Positions 10,451-18,933 of a DNA stretch of 64,000 bases are shown here, in pieces. Source of the DNA: Bog-473 sp963741995. Its GTDB lineage: Bacteria > Actinomycetota > Acidimicrobiia > Acidimicrobiales > RAAP-2. The DNA lies in NCBI GenBank assembly GCA_963741995.1, contig CAVUKI010000011.1:1-64000 (forward strand). The letters are read 5' to 3'. Position numbers and translations under genes: made by a program. Numbering within the stretch: position 1 is the first letter of the stretch; each line of letters begins with the position of its first letter. The notes below the pieces were generated by a model that made no database searches, was not told the DNA's origin, and worked only from the letters and a program-made list of their open reading frames with translations.

Positions 10451-10771
10451 TCAAGTACCTCCGAGAAGGTACTGCGTTAGGTCCTCGAGGCACCCGAGAA
10501 GTCCGATCTCGGACGTGACCTCGTAGTGCTCAACTAACAGCATTTCCACGCTGTCTTTGGACGCGGTTGAAAGGTCGGCCTCGCCGCTATCCCAGACGAT
10601 GAGCTGGGCAAGAGCTGATTTGCCTTCACATGTGACCCACGCCGCCGACTTCAGGCGCGAAGGCCCCCGACTGAACTCAACCTTGATTTCGTTCTGCTCC
10701 CAGAACGACCGCTTCTGGTCAACGAGGGCGGCAAATACGTCGAGATCCACCTGGACAGTCTGTCCTCCCAT
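10451..10771 (-). CDS. small hypothetical protein, 106 aa
   Basis: I do not recognise the family. The protein begins MGGQTVQVDLDVFAALVDQKRSFWEQNEIKVEF, is acidic, and looks like a compact alpha/beta fold with a leucine-rich C-terminal helix (CLEDLTQYLLGGT). It resembles in size and composition the stand-alone immunity-type proteins of toxin systems, but no toxin gene is adjacent and I make no such claim. A weak GAG-type ribosome site precedes the ATG. Codon usage looks like real coding sequence, with G/C-rich third positions. Confidence 0.55.
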   Translation of the reverse strand: MGGQTVQVDLDVFAALVDQKRSFWEQNEIKVEFSRGPSRLKSAAWVTCEGKSALAQLIVWDSGEADLSTASKDSVEMLLVEHYEVTSEIGLLGCLEDLTQYLLGGT

Positions 10772-10899
10772 TCAGCTCAGCATTGCCTCATCGATCCGGC
10801 GTACTGAGGCACTTTCGCCGACATGCGAGCAATGACGAGGAGTAGGGTCCGGCCGGTCAAGTCCAACGTGGATTTGCCACCGATCCATAGGAGAGCTCG

Positions 10900-11216
10900 A
10901 TGAAATACGTCATCGAATACGAGATCCGTACGGCAGGTCTCACACACGATCAGAACTTCGAAAACCAGGACGTCCTGCTCAGGCGTTCGGCAAGTGGACG
11001 CCCGAGGAGGGACTGACGATCCATGCCCTCTTGAACACTCTCAACAGCGGTGGCTACGTGTACGTGGAGGCTGATGACCCGACGGTGGTTTATTCGTTTG
11101 TCTCCAAGTTCTTCGCCTGGAACGATGTCAACGTCGTCCCGGTGATCGACGTGGCCGATGGAGTGGCTAGTTCAACGGCGTCGCTGGCTTGGGCTCGCTC
11201 AGCTGTAAAGGGCTAG
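10900..11216 (+). pseudogene. DUF3303-family small protein, frameshifted
   Basis: ATG 10900 is preceded by AGGAGAGCTCG. The product starts MKYVIEYEIRTAGLTHDQNFENQDVLL. After a one-base shift near 10982 it continues AFGKWTPEEGLTIHALLNT, then YVYVEADDP and WNDVNVVPVIDVADGV, to a stop at 11216. Rebuilt length is about 105 residues, normal for DUF3303 (a dimeric alpha-beta barrel-like domain of unknown function). Without the correction the ATG frame stops after about 38 codons. Confidence 0.65.
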
Positions 11217-11650
11217 GAATCCCTGATTCATCCTCGGGTGGATGAATCGCGTTGAACCCAGGGCGCATCGGAACAGGTGTGCTCTGGGTTCGACAGCGCG
11301 AAGAGGGGACACTTGCTTTGGCTGGTCTCGTTCGGTCCCAACCAAGGTCCAGCGCCATGCCTCAGTTCAACGGGCGCAAGAGGGGTGCCCCCAGGGTGCG
11401 ATCGGGGCGACCCCCCGCGCGTTTCAACGCCCCGCCAAAAGCCCCGCCCCTCGCCTCCGTGCGCCCCTCTGCCTTGCTTCTCGGGTGGGGTGGGGCCCGG
11501 TTCCGTGCGGCCCTGCCGGCGGTCGTCCTCGGTCGGTCGGGCCCGGTCGGTCGGCCCCGGGCGTGGCGGTTTCCTGCCGCCGTGCTGTAGGGGCTCCTCT
11601 CTCCCACACCACCAGGTCAGAGACGGTTTTCAACCCTCGCCTAGCGATGG
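11217..11650. other. non-coding tract with long C- and G-runs
   Basis: No supported gene. About 11380-11600 is unusually rich in C- and G-runs and short GGTCGGTCGG-type repeats, unlike neighbouring intergenic DNA. All three + frames stay open here only because stop codons are rare in such sequence. The last 20 bases (from 11631) belong to a segment duplicated at 34835-34911. Confidence 0.45.
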
Positions 11651-12571
11651 TCAACGCTGATGAGAGGTGGTCATCAGATCAGCGAGGTCGTCGGGCTGCA
11701 GCATTGAAGGTGGCACGTCTGGTCCCCAGGCGTACAAGGCGCGGAGCGACGGTTCCCACGTTCGCGGTGTCCACAGCTGGTCGTCGGTGATGATGTCCAT
11801 GTCGGAGTAGTACTCGGAGAAATTGCCCGCAGGATCTCGCAGGTACCAGAAGAAGTTGGAGCCGATAAAGTGCCGCCCCAGCCCCCAGACATGTCGCTCG
11901 GGATGACCTTCGAGCATGCGCATGGCCCCGCGCCCGACCTCGTCGAGGTCTTCAACCTGCCAGGACGTGTGATGCAAGAACGCCACCGGGGATGGTTGGA
12001 GTAGCAGGTTGTGATGGTCGGTGGAGCATCGCATGAAGGCGGCGGCCCCTCGCACCTGGTCACTCACCTTGAACCCGACGCCATCGACGAAGAAGCGTTG
12101 CGAGGCTTCGGCGTCGGGCGTGCCGATGACGACGTGACCCAATCTGCGGGGACGGATTGGTACTTCGCGGAGTATGCCAGGTGCACGAGCGTTCTGTCGG
12201 TCGGAACGCCCGGGACCGTTGTGCGGCTCCAGCGCGGCGGGATGCTGTGAGATCCGGGGGAGGACCTTGATCAGGGCACGTGCGCCACTGTGGATCTCGA
12301 CGGCGCTGACACTGGCAGTGTCCCGCTGGACGGTAACCCCGAGCCTGGTCAGCCGCTCGGCTGCACGACCCAGGTCGTCTGGATCGTCGGCTCCGATGCA
12401 CAGCTCGATCAGTCGACGGGAAGGACTCCCGACGATGCGAAGCTGCTCGCCGCCGTCACTGGTCGAAAACGCCGCGCCGTCACGTGACAGCCCGAACTCA
12501 TCGTAGTAGGCCGAGGTCTCTTCGACGTTGGGAACGCCGATCGTGATCGACGCCAGGCGGTGCAGTGTCAC
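11651..12571 (-). CDS. type I extradiol dioxygenase (VOC fold)
   Basis: 306 residues with two VOC modules. Likely Fe(II) ligands are the His of RRLGHVVIG, the His of LHHTSWQVED and the Glu of AGNFSEYYSD, the pattern of catechol/2,3-dihydroxybiphenyl extradiol dioxygenases. It would open an aromatic diol ring next to the hydroxyls. GTG at 12571 follows GAGGAGGAAGTC. It is the last gene of the transporter-FAH operon read from 18816, so the natural substrate is probably what that importer brings in, or a product of it. The final 30-odd codons and downstream DNA have a diverged second copy at 34835-34911. Confidence 0.85.
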   Translation of the reverse strand: MTLHRLASITIGVPNVEETSAYYDEFGLSRDGAAFSTSDGGEQLRIVGSPSRRLIELCIGADDPDDLGRAAERLTRLGVTVQRDTASVSAVEIHSGARALIKVLPRISQHPAALEPHNGPGRSDRQNARAPGILREVPIRPRRLGHVVIGTPDAEASQRFFVDGVGFKVSDQVRGAAAFMRCSTDHHNLLLQPSPVAFLHHTSWQVEDLDEVGRGAMRMLEGHPERHVWGLGRHFIGSNFFWYLRDPAGNFSEYYSDMDIITDDQLWTPRTWEPSLRALYAWGPDVPPSMLQPDDLADLMTTSHQR

Positions 12572-12604
12572 GACTTCCTCCTCAGCAGACCGGGTGGTCC
12601 AAGG

Positions 12605-13465
12605 TTATGAATGTTCCGTCTCGGGGCTTTGGCAACGGTTCGTCAGGGTGCCGATGCCCTCGATCGTTGTGGTGATCACGTCGCCGTCAACGAGGAACCT
12701 CAGACTTGCGGCACCCACCCCCTCAGGAGTGCCCGTGAAGATGAGATCTCCCGAGCTCAGGGTGAGGATACTGGAGAGGTAACTGACTAGTGCCGGGATG
12801 TCGAAGATCAGATTCGAGGTGCGATCCTCCTGACGTCGCTCACCGTTGACGTCACACGTGATGCGAACGTCACCGGGGTCGGCGAAGGAGTCGGTTGAGA
12901 CGACGACCGGGCCGATCGGTCCGTAGGAGTCCCGCGACTTGCCTAGATCGAAATGAGGCGGCTCGGCCGCAAATTGCAGGGCCCGGTCGGAGATGTCCTG
13001 GCCCGCAGCGAGACCACCGACGTGGTCCCACGCGTCCTCGTACCTGACGTTGCGGCCCCCGCGGCCGATTACGACAACGAGCTCCGCTTCGTAGTCATCG
13101 GTGGATCCGCCGAGGATCACGGGGTCGGTAGGGCCCGCGAGACAGCTCGGGAACTTCGTGAAGATAAGGGGCGAGTCCGGCACCTTCATGTTGGACTCGT
13201 CCGCATGCGACCGATAATTCAAGCCGACAGCGAAGACGCTCTTGGGCAAAGGGATGGGCGGTCGGACATCGGCGTCGCTGAGGTTCCCGTCGGATGCCGC
13301 GCCGGCGATGGCGCCCGCTGCTCCATGAAGTTCGTCGAGGCGTCGCCACGCGTCCATCGGGTCGACTGGGATGACCCCGCCACTCACTCTCGACGCGTCG
13401 AACCAGCGCCCGTCGGAATCGACAAGCGCGGACCGGCCGGCCACGTTGGCGAATCGGAACGTCAA
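12605..13465 (-). CDS. fumarylacetoacetate hydrolase (FAH) family protein
   Basis: 286 residues. The FAH fold is shown by AVGLNYRSHADE and by metal-ligand acidic residues in DDYEAELVVVIG and AAGQDISDR, then GDLIFTGTPEGVG. Family members hydrolyse or decarboxylate C-C bonds in products of aromatic ring cleavage. Its place directly before the extradiol dioxygenase fits the next step after meta-cleavage. A TTG start at 13465 (after AGGGA) lies 9 bp beyond the stop of the split-barrel gene, so translation is probably coupled. Whether it acts as hydrolase, decarboxylase or isomerase cannot be told from sequence. Confidence 0.85.
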   Translation of the reverse strand: MTFRFANVAGRSALVDSDGRWFDASRVSGGVIPVDPMDAWRRLDELHGAAGAIAGAASDGNLSDADVRPPIPLPKSVFAVGLNYRSHADESNMKVPDSPLIFTKFPSCLAGPTDPVILGGSTDDYEAELVVVIGRGGRNVRYEDAWDHVGGLAAGQDISDRALQFAAEPPHFDLGKSRDSYGPIGPVVVSTDSFADPGDVRITCDVNGERRQEDRTSNLIFDIPALVSYLSSILTLSSGDLIFTGTPEGVGAASLRFLVDGDVITTTIEGIGTLTNRCQSPETEHS

Positions 13466-13474
13466 GGTTCGTCC

Positions 13475-14077
13475 CTAGCGTCTGGCAGCGTCCCAGGCCA
13501 TCGACGCCGAGACCCAGTGGGTCAGCTGGTCCGCCTGGTCGTTGCGATGCAGGTGTCGTGGTGGCGTCACGAACGTCGCGTAGGGCCGGCACCGAACCAG
13601 CACGCGACCTTCCTCTTCTCCCATGGCCTTGACCACAGGGCGCAGCTCCGGTCCCAACGGTTCACCCGACATACGCTCGGCCACGGCCATCATCACGTCG
13701 ACCGGCAATTCGGCGTCGTCGTCGATGACCGCGTTGCAATAGACCTGCAGGTAGGAGAAGGGCCAGGTCTCGTCGAGTATGCACAGGCTGATCTTGCCGT
13801 TCCGCACAACGGCCTTGGCCTTGGCCCGATCCGCCATGGTCGCCACGAACAGGTCGTCGTTGCCTCCAGGGACGTAGTACACCACCGACATGGCGGGCCC
13901 GTCCGACTGGCGCCCGTAGCCGAAGATGCAGGTCCGGTGCGTCCGCACGAACGATCGCCGCTCGGAGGGGAGCATGTCTCGATCGGTCGGCGCCTCGAAG
14001 GGATCCTTCGACATCGGTAGCAGACGCACCGATGCACCATCTCCGTCTTGGTTCGTGGTCCCACTTGCAGCGCTCAT
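13475..14077 (-). CDS. pyridoxamine-5'-phosphate-oxidase-like split-barrel protein
   Basis: About 200 residues. The flavin/F420-binding split barrel is seen in FGYGRQSDGPAMSVVYYVPGG, DDLFVATMADRAKAKAVVRNGKI and SYLQVYCNAVIDDD. Two ATGs are possible (14083, 14077); the second sits 8 bases from GGAGG and is preferred. Such proteins reduce or bind small aromatic or tetrapyrrole substrates using FMN or F420. Here it lies inside the aromatic-catabolism operon, between the importer ATPase (128 bp upstream) and the FAH gene, so it may act on the imported compound or a pathway intermediate. Cofactor unknown. Confidence 0.75.
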   Translation of the reverse strand: MSAASGTTNQDGDGASVRLLPMSKDPFEAPTDRDMLPSERRSFVRTHRTCIFGYGRQSDGPAMSVVYYVPGGNDDLFVATMADRAKAKAVVRNGKISLCILDETWPFSYLQVYCNAVIDDDAELPVDVMMAVAERMSGEPLGPELRPVVKAMGEEEGRVLVRCRPYATFVTPPRHLHRNDQADQLTHWVSASMAWDAARR

Positions 14078-14204
14078 GCGCATGACCTCCCTACTTTGAA
14101 ATTCTCGATTGAAAGGAACACTGTGATTTCGTCCATCCCGGCAAGCCGAGTGACCGACATGGGCCATCGCTGGCGCTCCATCTGGTCCGGAGCCGCATGC
14201 CCGC

Positions 14205-15656
14205 TCAGTCCGCCGCACCGAGGTAGAGCCGACCGATGTCACGGTCCGAGAGGAGTTCGGACCCCGAAGCCGCGAGCTGGACCACGCCCCGATCGAGCAC
14301 CGCCCCGTGGTGGGCGATCTCCAGCCCCGAGCGGGTATTCTGCTCGACCAGCAGGATGGTCCGACCCGACGCATTGAGCTCGGTCAGGAGGTCGAAGACC
14401 CTCCTGCGGGCCCGCGGTTCGAGGCCGATCGACGGCTCGTCGAAACACAGCACGCTCGGGTCGAGCATCAATGACCGCGCGATCTCGACGATCTTCTGCT
14501 CGCCGCCTGATAGCGACCCGGCATAGGCACGACGCCGCTCTCGGATGATCGGGAACCTCTCGGCCAGCTCTTCGATCCGCTCCACGACCGCAGTCCGGTC
14601 GCTGCTGATGTACGCGCCCATCAGGACGTTGTCCCACACTGACATGGCGGGGAACAGTCCGCGGTCCTGGGGAATATGGGCAACGCCACGCTCGAGGATC
14701 TTTCGAGGTGACAAGCCCGAAATCTCGACATCGCTGTGCTTCACCCGACCTCGGGTCGGGGTGATGAGGCCGCTGACGACTCGCAGCACTGTCGACTTTC
14801 CGGACCCGTTGGGCCCGACGAGGCAGGTGATCTCGCCCGCGGGCACATGCAGGGACAGGCCACGGAGCACGTCGCCCCGGCCGTAACCGGCGACGACGTC
14901 TTCGAGGTCCAGGGCGTCGCTCACCTCAGTCCCCAGATACGCGTCGAGCACCCGCGGGTCGTCCTGTACGGCTTCGGGGGTGTCGCAGGCGATGGGGCGG
15001 CCTCGATCCAACACCACGATCTGGTCGCACAGGCGCATGACGAATTGCATCTCGTGCTCGACGATAAGGAAGGTGACACCCCTGGCGTTGCGGCTCCGCA
15101 CGTGGGCTTCCATCGCCTCCTTCATCACGGGATTGATACCTGCCGTCGGCTCGTCAAGGAGGACCAAGGACGGCTCATCCATGAGGACGGCGGCAAACTC
15201 GAGGAGTTTGCGCTGGCCGTAGGACAGCACGCCCGCCGGGCGATCGGCGTAGTCGGCCAGGTTGAATTCGGAAAGGAGCTCAAACGCTCGCTGGGTCTCC
15301 CCGGCGGGCGCCCGCTGAGCGAACAGCCGGTACCAGGCCTGGCTGCGGGCCACCACGACGTTCTCGAGGGCGGTCAGCCCGGGCAAGATGCGCGATTGCT
15401 GGAAGGTACGGGCGAGGCCGAAGCGGTACATGCGGCAAGGATCGGGTCGCGTGATCGCCCGGCCGCGCAGCACTACCCGGCCGCTGTCGGCATGTTCATA
15501 TCCGGTGATCACGTTGAAGGCTGTCGTCTTTCCAGAGCCGTTCGGCCCGATCAAACCGGTGACCGAACCCTCTTCGACATCGAACGAACAGCTGTCGAGG
15601 GCTCTGATCCCGCCGAAGGACTTCGATGCACCCTGCATACTCAGCAATGCACTCAC
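14205..15656 (-). CDS. fused LivG-LivF-type ABC importer ATPases
   Basis: 483 residues holding two complete ABC ATPases in one chain. Domain 1 has Walker A GPNGSGKTT, signature LSYGQRKLLEFA and Walker B LVLLDEPTAG. Domain 2 has Walker A GPNGSGKST, signature LSGGEQKIVEIARS and LCFDEPSIGL. They match LivG and LivF respectively, the two subunits that normally come from separate genes of the branched-chain amino acid (HAAT) importer. GTG 15656 overlaps the LivM stop as GTGA, so translation is coupled. Upstream in-frame codons to 16043 lie inside livM and are not used. Energises import by the two permeases. Confidence 0.9.
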   Translation of the reverse strand: MSALLSMQGASKSFGGIRALDSCSFDVEEGSVTGLIGPNGSGKTTAFNVITGYEHADSGRVVLRGRAITRPDPCRMYRFGLARTFQQSRILPGLTALENVVVARSQAWYRLFAQRAPAGETQRAFELLSEFNLADYADRPAGVLSYGQRKLLEFAAVLMDEPSLVLLDEPTAGINPVMKEAMEAHVRSRNARGVTFLIVEHEMQFVMRLCDQIVVLDRGRPIACDTPEAVQDDPRVLDAYLGTEVSDALDLEDVVAGYGRGDVLRGLSLHVPAGEITCLVGPNGSGKSTVLRVVSGLITPTRGRVKHSDVEISGLSPRKILERGVAHIPQDRGLFPAMSVWDNVLMGAYISSDRTAVVERIEELAERFPIIRERRRAYAGSLSGGEQKIVEIARSLMLDPSVLCFDEPSIGLEPRARRRVFDLLTELNASGRTILLVEQNTRSGLEIAHHGAVLDRGVVQLAASGSELLSDRDIGRLYLGAAD

Positions 15657-16702
15657 TGGGATTCCCTGGCTGTGACATTCGAGACCAGCAGCGAGGCATC
15701 GGGCGCCGTGGCGCCTGAACGCAGTCGCCGCAGTCTTGTCAGGTACTGCCTGCAGGAGGGGACGATGCCGTTTGGGAGGAGGTAGATCACGAGGAGGAAG
15801 ACAGCGGCGTAGGCGATCAGGTACAGATGGCTCGCCCCGAACCGGAACGCCAGGTACTGCTGGACAGGCACGATCAGGAGGGCGCCAACGAGCGGACCCC
15901 AGAGGGAGCCCACCCCGCCCAAGAATGCGAAAAGGATCACGCTCAAGGAAAGGATCGGATCGAATGCGAACCCGGGAAACACGAAGCTGATGTAGTAGGC
16001 CCAGATCGCCCCGAACGCGGCAGTCAGGCCGGCGCTCGAGCAATAGGCGAACAGCTTGACCATCTCGGTCTGGACGCCCAAGCCCCGAGCCCGGTCCTCG
16101 TCGTCCCGGACGGCGTTGAGTGCCAACCCCAGCTTGCTGTTCCTGACCGCCCAGCAGAAGAGCACGGTCAGGGCCAGCAGACCCGCCATGGCGTAATAGA
16201 AGGGTTGGTCGTAGCGCGCCGCCGGGAAGGACGGTGACGGAAGGGTCATGCCCAGGGAGCCCTGGGTCAGGCTCACGAGGTTGTACGCGAGAGTTTGACC
16301 GATGAACAGCAAGGTGATGGTCAAGACCGCAAACACCGCCGCTCGCGTGCGCAGGAGCAGCCGCGCGATCGGGGCGAAAACGATGGCAGTTCCGATTGCG
16401 ATAGGAATGGCCCAGGCAAACACCAAATAGCCCCCACCGACACCCAGGTGCGTCGTCAGGATGGCCATCGCATAGGCGCCAACGCCGAAGAATGCACCGT
16501 TACCCAGCGCCGGATAGCCGGCAGAGCCTCCGATCAGGTTCCAGGCCATGGCCGCGCCGGCGAACATCGCCGTGAAGATGAACAGGTTCACGAGCCATTG
16601 GGCGGGAAACACGATCGGGAGTACGACGAGGACCGCCACGAAGGCCGCTGCTTGGGCCAGGCCGGACGGGCGCAGGCGTGAGGCACGGGGAACAGCCGTC
16701 AC
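15653..16702 (-). CDS. livM: LivM-type ABC importer permease
   Basis: 349 residues, about 10 helices, with the conserved AMAWNLIGGSAGYPALGNGAFFGVGAYA and the EAA-like cytoplasmic loop NAVRDDEDRARGLGVQ that contacts the ATPase. It is one half of the membrane channel of a HAAT-type importer, pairing with the product of 16699-17580. The start ATG overlaps the LivH stop (ATGA). The C-terminal tail of about 30 residues after the last helix is longer than usual and poorly conserved. Confidence 0.9.
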   Translation of the reverse strand: MTAVPRASRLRPSGLAQAAAFVAVLVVLPIVFPAQWLVNLFIFTAMFAGAAMAWNLIGGSAGYPALGNGAFFGVGAYAMAILTTHLGVGGGYLVFAWAIPIAIGTAIVFAPIARLLLRTRAAVFAVLTITLLFIGQTLAYNLVSLTQGSLGMTLPSPSFPAARYDQPFYYAMAGLLALTVLFCWAVRNSKLGLALNAVRDDEDRARGLGVQTEMVKLFAYCSSAGLTAAFGAIWAYYISFVFPGFAFDPILSLSVILFAFLGGVGSLWGPLVGALLIVPVQQYLAFRFGASHLYLIAYAAVFLLVIYLLPNGIVPSCRQYLTRLRRLRSGATAPDASLLVSNVTARESQ

Positions 16703-17580
16703 CAGAGGGCACCTTGCATTCGGTGACCACCGAAAATTCCTTGCGGTCGGACCATCAAGACGATGAACAGCGCCACCAGGAACGAGAAGGACGACCAGTC
16801 AGGCGAGATGGTGGCGGCGATGACGGATTCGACGACGCCGAGGAATACGGCGGCGATGATCACTCCCGGCATGCTGACCAGTCCGCCCAGAATCATCACC
16901 GTCAGAAGCTTCGACAGGAGGTCATACTGGCTGTTGCCCGTGAACGGGAAGATCAGACCGTAGATCGGCCCGGCGGCGCCTGCAGCGGCAAAGCCCAAAC
17001 CAGTGGCAATCGCGGACATCTTCTGGACGTCCACGCCGAGCAGGCTGGCCGCTGCCGGGTTCTGGGAGGTCGCACGCAGCGCCCTTCCGAGCTTGGAGTG
17101 TTGTCGGATCAGATGGAACACGCCGAGGACCGCAACCGCCATGACGAAGGCAAAGAACCGGACGACCGGGATCTGGAAGCCGAACACCACCCAGGAGTCA
17201 TTCGCATAGGAAGGGGTGATCGTGATCGTATTCGTCCCGTAAACGAGATCGGTGACTCCCTGCGCGCCGATTCCCAGTGCGAACAGCACCATCAGCGCCA
17301 TCGCCGGTCCCGCCTTGCCCAGACGTCGCAGGAGCAAGGTGTAGACCCCGTAGCCGAACAGGAACATCATCGGCATGAGGATCGCCACGGAGAGAAACGG
17401 ATCGAGCCCGAAACGGGTGAAAAGGCTGTAGCTCAAGTACGCACATACGATGGCGAACATCGCCTGGGCGAAGTTGATGATCCGGGTGACCCCGAACGTC
17501 ATCGTCATGCCGCTCGCCAGGAGCGCGTACACCCCGCCGATGAGCACACCGATGATGATCGACTGAACGAACAGATGCAT
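16699..17580 (-). CDS. livH: LivH-type ABC importer permease
   Basis: 293 residues beginning MHLFVQSIIIGVLIGGVYALLASGMTMTFGVTRIINFAQ, the very conserved LivH N-terminus, with ALRATSQNPAAASLLGVDV as the cytoplasmic coupling loop. Partner permease of LivM. It starts 4 bases after the stop of the binding-protein gene, so the importer genes are tightly linked in the order binding protein, LivH, LivM, LivGF. Confidence 0.92.
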   Translation of the reverse strand: MHLFVQSIIIGVLIGGVYALLASGMTMTFGVTRIINFAQAMFAIVCAYLSYSLFTRFGLDPFLSVAILMPMMFLFGYGVYTLLLRRLGKAGPAMALMVLFALGIGAQGVTDLVYGTNTITITPSYANDSWVVFGFQIPVVRFFAFVMAVAVLGVFHLIRQHSKLGRALRATSQNPAAASLLGVDVQKMSAIATGLGFAAAGAAGPIYGLIFPFTGNSQYDLLSKLLTVMILGGLVSMPGVIIAAVFLGVVESVIAATISPDWSSFSFLVALFIVLMVRPQGIFGGHRMQGALW

Positions 17581-17583
17581 CGG

Positions 17584-18816
17584 TCAGCCGCCCCAGGGCG
17601 GCTTCAGGATCGGACTCGTCACTGCGACGGCCGGAGGGTAGACCGGCACCAGTTGCTCCTTCACCCACTGCACGATGATGTCCTCGCCGTTGGGGGACCC
17701 GGCGGCGTTCCAACTTAGATTGCCTTCCACCGTCGGCCACGTTCCGCGGTGCAACGCCTTGATGATCGTCGCATTGTCGACCTTGCCGGTGCGCTGCGCC
17801 ACGAGCTGCACCACCTGGCCCGCTGCGTACGCCTCTGCCGCCGCCGAATCGATCGTGGCGGGAGTTCCTCCGTACTTAGCCACGTAGGCCTTTACGAACG
17901 CGGCGTTGCCGGCTGTCTTGTCCTGATAGAACCAGTCGCCGGTGCTGAAGATGCCGTTGACGTTCGACGCCCCGACCTGATTTTTGAAGCTCGGATCGTC
18001 GGGGCCGCCCGTGAAGAACAGATACTTCGGGTTGAATTTTGACTGAATGAAGCCATTCACTTCGGCGACCGCATCGGCGCCTCCGGTCCCGGAGACGATC
18101 AAATCAGGCTTGGCCGCAACGATGGCCGCGACAACAGGTGAGAGGTCGACCGTCTCAGTCGAGTAGGTCTTCGAGTACACAGTTTTGATCCCAGCGGCCT
18201 GGAGGCGTTGTTGGATCTCAGCGACGATCGGGGATGTGAAGGGGTCGTCGACCGTCGGATAAGCGGCGGTCTTCGGGCGTTCCTTGGGCGGGAGCGAGAG
18301 GATGTAGCTGGCGAACTCGTTCCCGGAGCTGAGGATCGGTGCCGGTTGAGTGAAGAACACGTTGTTGAGGTGCTCGTTGAAGATCGTGGGTGAGCCCCCG
18401 GAAGGCTCGATGAAGGCGTAGCCGTACCGCTTGGCGATAGGCGCTGTCGGGATGGTTAGGAGGCTCGAGAACGGGCCGAAGACCAGATCGACATGGTCCC
18501 CCGAGATGAAGTTCTGGTAGTTACTTACGGCTTGGGTGGGATTGGACGCGTCGTCGGCGATCTTCAGCACGACTTGGCGGCCGAGGATCCCGCCGTGGGC
18601 GTTCACGGTCTGGGCCCAGAGCCGGTAACCATTGAGCTGTGGTGCTGCCAGCGGTGAGAAGTCCCCCGACAGCGACATCGAGATTCCGACGACCAGTGGC
18701 GGCTTCGAAGACGTCGATGCTCCGACGGGACCGGCGAGCAGAAGACTCCCGAACGCGGCCAGTAGCGCCGCCGCTCCGGAGAAGACTCGCAGGAGGGCGG
18801 TGTGCGATCGCCTCAT
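17584..18816 (-). CDS. periplasmic-type substrate-binding protein of HAAT importer
   Basis: About 410 residues from ATG 18816, which follows AAGGGGG. Signal peptide: basic MRRSHTALLRV, hydrophobic core, cleavage likely after ...LAGPVGA. The mature part is a type I periplasmic-binding fold (VVGISMSLSGDFSPLAAPQLNGYRLW). This subgroup of LivK-like proteins binds amides, aromatic acids and other compounds besides amino acids. Given the ring-cleavage genes in the same operon, an aromatic ligand is plausible but not shown. First gene of the operon; its promoter region holds the TetR-type palindrome. Confidence 0.88.
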   Translation of the reverse strand: MRRSHTALLRVFSGAAALLAAFGSLLLAGPVGASTSSKPPLVVGISMSLSGDFSPLAAPQLNGYRLWAQTVNAHGGILGRQVVLKIADDASNPTQAVSNYQNFISGDHVDLVFGPFSSLLTIPTAPIAKRYGYAFIEPSGGSPTIFNEHLNNVFFTQPAPILSSGNEFASYILSLPPKERPKTAAYPTVDDPFTSPIVAEIQQRLQAAGIKTVYSKTYSTETVDLSPVVAAIVAAKPDLIVSGTGGADAVAEVNGFIQSKFNPKYLFFTGGPDDPSFKNQVGASNVNGIFSTGDWFYQDKTAGNAAFVKAYVAKYGGTPATIDSAAAEAYAAGQVVQLVAQRTGKVDNATIIKALHRGTWPTVEGNLSWNAAGSPNGEDIIVQWVKEQLVPVYPPAVAVTSPILKPPWGG

Positions 18817-18896
18817 TGCTGTGACCCCCTTTGCCGAACGGGCTTTGGCCCTACGGCGATCGTGACCCCCGGGCAGCGCCATTCCCCAACGCCACT

Positions 18897-18916
18897 TTAT
18901 TATCAAGTGATAATAA
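18897..18916. promoter_or_regulatory. perfect AT-rich operator between importer operon and tetR
   Basis: TTATTATCA-AG-TGATAATAA, two 9-base arms around a 2-base centre, in the only AT-rich stretch of the region. It lies 80 bp before the binding-protein ATG on one side and 17 bp before the tetR ATG on the other. The size and position are those of a TetR-family operator controlling both directions. Confidence 0.7.
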
Positions 18917-18919
18917 CGT

Positions 18920-18925
18920 TATACT
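18920..18925 (+). promoter_or_regulatory. -10 element of a probably leaderless tetR promoter
   Basis: TATACT ends 8 bases before the ATG at 18934, leaving no room for a ribosome site. Transcription would start at or next to the A of the ATG, as in many actinobacterial leaderless genes. The operator covers the -35 to -10 spacer. Confidence 0.5.
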
Positions 18926-18933
18926 TGGAAGTA

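Noticed and set aside
11242..11790. Long + strand frames across 11242-11790
   Set aside because: Open only because of extreme C/G content; all three frames are open and none has a family signature.
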